Below are positions 3,708-5,321 of a stretch of DNA of 5,321 bases, one piece after another. The translations under genes and the position numbers were made by a program. Numbering within the stretch: the stretch's first letter is position 1; each line of letters starts with the position of its first letter. Where the stretch lies: assembly GCA_905210905.1 (NCBI GenBank), contig CAJLYQ010000078.1:1-5321 (forward strand), in the 5' to 3' direction. The notes below the pieces were generated by a model. The model ran no database searches. It was not told the origin of the DNA and worked only from the letters and a program-made list of their open reading frames with translations. This DNA comes from an uncultured Christensenella sp. GTDB lineage: Bacteria > Bacillota > Clostridia > Christensenellales > DTU072.

Positions 3708-5321
3708 TTAAAATTGAATCCATAAACACGGCACGACGCCGATTCCGCCTTTCGTGTTGCCGTTTTCGTCGGTTTCGAAATACAGTCCGCCACCGACGGA
3801 GAATTGCCCGTTTTTATCGATGACTCCCACCTTGTCCGCTTTTTCGCCCGCGGTACGGGTGTAATAACCGACGTAACCCGATCTGTCCGTCGACAGGTCT
3901 ATGCCGCTAGACAAAGCGTAATCCGTTGCCTTGACGATCGCTCCACCTTCGACGCTGCCTTCTCCGTAAACTTCGCCGTAAGCGTCCACGAAAACCTTGT
4001 CCGAAGTGTCGCCCCCGACGGCGTAAACCTTATCCTTATAATAAGCGTTGTTTTTTCCGTTGTCCGAAACCCTTTCTTCGAGCAACGCTTTTTGCTTGTC
4101 GTTAAACGCCGCGTTAAAAAACGTTTCGTTAAGGTATCTTCTTAAATCGCTCGTTTCCCAGTCGCAGGCGTAATGCGTTTTGTCTTCGTTATTAACGTAA
4201 TTGCCTGCGTTTTCGTCAAACTTGTATTTCGTTTTCGCAAGGTACTCCGTCACGTCGACGCACTCGGTCGCGCGAAGTTTCGCCCTGCCTTCTTCGACGG
4301 CGACAACCGTCCATTTTATAGGTTCCGAACGGAAGAAATAACCGTCCGAAAACACGCTCGATTTCATCGGAGTCCCGTCCGAAAAATAAGCGAGCGCGGC
4401 GTAACGCTGATTAAGTTGCTTCTTGACGTATTTTTTTCCGTCGACGGTATAATATCCGTCCGCGCCCAAACCGCTTGCGACAAGTTTTTTTATCGTTTCT
4501 TCGTCGGATACGACCGATCTCGGATAAAAACCGTAATAAACGTACTCCCCTACGCTCGCTTTACCGTCGCCGTCTTCGTCGACAAGGAAAAAGCCGTCTT
4601 CTTCCACCCGTTTTTCTATGTCGAGATGACAAACGGAACAGACGTAACCGTCGAAAGCGTGCCTGCAAACTTGATTGCAAACCGTACATTTGCCGGTCTT
4701 TTCGTCGTAAGCGTGTTCGGGAAACTCGTCGTAAACTTTTTTCGTCGCCGAACAGATTTTACAAGTGAACTTCGTGTATCCCAAATCCGGGCAAACCGCA
4801 GGAACGTAAACTCCGTCGTCGTAATTGTGCAAATATTCCGTTCCGTCCACAGAATAAACGTCGCCGCAAACGGTACACTCGTAAACGTTTTTGCCGTAAT
4901 GCGTGCAATCGGCGTTTTCTCTCGATTTCAACTTATAATTATGCGCGGTGCGTTCGATCGTTTCTTCGGTTTTTCGTCCGCATTTTTTACACTCGAAAAT
5001 TCTTTTGCCTTCTTCGGAGCAGGTAGGCGGTATCTCGGTGAAAACGTCGCTGTGTCCTTCCGCTTTGATCGCCGTTTTGTACTCGCCGTACTTTTCGGAT
5101 TTATAAACTCTCTCCCCGTCTTCGGTGCACGTCGCCGCTTTCTCGGTCAGATCGTAGTTGTCTTCCGACAAAATCGGTATGTAAAAAACGCTTTCTTCGC
5201 CGCACAGAGAACATACCGCTTTCCCTTCTCCCACGCTCTTTTCCGTAGGCTCGGTTTCGGCGGTAATCTTTCCGAAAACGTGCTCGCACGGTTTCTCTTC
5301 ATCTTCGGGGCGGGCGGGCGG
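3708..5321 (-). CDS. Cys-repeat protein with C-terminal DUF6273-like domain (N-terminus outside window)
   Basis: The reading frame is open to the right edge, giving 537 visible residues; the true start and any signal peptide lie beyond the window. Residues 12-231 hold tandem repeats with the pattern C, nine residues, CxxC, plus a His before each unit. Residues 248-259 form an EF-hand-like loop, D-E-D-G-D-G-K-A-S-V-G-E. Residues 262-537 resemble DUF6273: YYGFYPRS, EPIKWTVVAVEEGRAKL, WETSDLRRYLNETFFNAAF, DKVFV, ATDYA and the terminal GVVPCLWIQF. In typical DUF6273 proteins a WLRSPG-like motif precedes the end; here GYYTRTAG stands in its place. Such proteins are common in gut Clostridia and often extracellular or cell-surface, but their biochemical role is unknown. 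Zinc binding by the Cys/His units is plausible, not shown. The next gene, rpsL, has its own promoter, so a shared function is unlikely. Confidence 0.85.
   Translation of the reverse strand, partial: PPARPEDEEKPCEHVFGKITAETEPTEKSVGEGKAVCSLCGEESVFYIPILSEDNYDLTEKAATCTEDGERVYKSEKYGEYKTAIKAEGHSDVFTEIPPTCSEEGKRIFECKKCGRKTEETIERTAHNYKLKSRENADCTHYGKNVYECTVCGDVYSVDGTEYLHNYDDGVYVPAVCPDLGYTKFTCKICSATKKVYDEFPEHAYDEKTGKCTVCNQVCRHAFDGYVCSVCHLDIEKRVEEDGFFLVDEDGDGKASVGEYVYYGFYPRSVVSDEETIKKLVASGLGADGYYTVDGKKYVKKQLNQRYAALAYFSDGTPMKSSVFSDGYFFRSEPIKWTVVAVEEGRAKLRATECVDVTEYLAKTKYKFDENAGNYVNNEDKTHYACDWETSDLRRYLNETFFNAAFNDKQKALLEERVSDNGKNNAYYKDKVYAVGGDTSDKVFVDAYGEVYGEGSVEGGAIVKATDYALSSGIDLSTDRSGYVGYYTRTAGEKADKVGVIDKNGQFSVGGGLYFETDENGNTKGGIGVVPCLWIQF
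4545..4580 (-). other. EF-hand-like calcium-binding loop
   Basis: The twelve residues D-E-D-G-D-G-K-A-S-V-G-E place acids at loop positions 1, 3, 5 and 12, with Gly at 6 and Ser at 9, which fits the canonical EF-hand or dockerin calcium loop. It lies between the cysteine repeats and the DUF6273-like domain. Only one loop is present and flanking helices are not obvious, so calcium binding is inferred from the loop alone. Confidence 0.55.
4629..5288 (-). repeat. Tandem Cys/His repeats with 38-residue period in the DUF6273-type protein
   Basis: CxxC pairs fall at visible residues 37/40, 111/114, 149/152, 187/190 and 212/215, and the lone preceding Cys at 65, 101, 139 and 177. The three central units are spaced exactly 38 residues apart (114 bp), and the His residues at 127, 165 and 203 keep the same period. 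A final compact group (C219, H221, C228, C231) precedes the calcium-loop segment. The unit around residues 65-80 is degenerate: Ser75 (TCC, 5097-5099) and Tyr78 (TAC, 5088-5090) stand where the CxxC cysteines should be, each one base away from TGC. The units are diverged in sequence, so this is an old duplication. Confidence 0.75.

Noticed and set aside
5232..5234. GTG as the start codon of the DUF6273-type gene
   Set aside because: The frame continues upstream to the window edge and encodes another repeat start (CEHVFGK). No ribosome binding site lies before this GTG, so it is an internal Val codon.
1..5321. Mobile elements, CRISPR arrays, tRNA or rRNA genes, phage genes
   Set aside because: No transposase or integrase motifs, terminal repeats, spaced direct repeats or tRNA-like cloverleaf were seen. 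The window is covered by housekeeping genes and one accessory gene.

Overview
The window reads as chromosomal DNA from a Clostridia-type (Bacillota) bacterium, probably an uncultured gut lineage. This rests on the close fit of three ribosomal or translation proteins to low-GC Gram-positive forms, strong AGGAGG-type ribosome binding sites, near-perfect sigma-A promoters, and a surface-type protein combining cysteine repeats with a DUF6273-like domain, a combination typical of gut Clostridia. All genes lie on the minus strand, so transcription runs from high to low coordinates.

Right part (3708-5321): the C-terminal 537 codons of a gene that enters the window already open. It encodes a tandem cysteine/histidine repeat region, an EF-hand-like calcium loop and a C-terminal DUF6273-like domain. 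A T-tailed hairpin follows it at 3562-3592.

Centre (3281-3577): a consensus promoter (TTGACA, 17 nt, TATAAT, with an A/T-rich upstream element) starts the str operon. It is followed by a leader of about 244 nt that can fold into several hairpins, including one whose apical loop is complementary to a downstream segment (a possible pseudoknot).

Left part (105-3280): rpsL (ribosomal protein S12), rpsG (S7) and fusA (elongation factor G), all complete. S12 and S7 are 30S subunit proteins and EF-G drives translocation on the ribosome, so the operon couples synthesis of ribosome parts to a translation factor. A perfect 10-bp inverted repeat covers the rpsL stop codon. The 198-nt rpsG-fusA gap holds four hairpins in a row. 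After fusA come an A/T-rich hairpin and a second strong promoter (3-31) that points out of the window, so whatever lies beyond (tuf would be usual, but is not visible) can be transcribed independently.

The genes themselves are ordinary. The most interesting material is the non-coding RNA of the operon: the rpsL leader and the hairpin array before fusA. Both are candidates for cis-regulation that I cannot match to a known family from memory. No mobile element, CRISPR array, tRNA or rRNA was seen.
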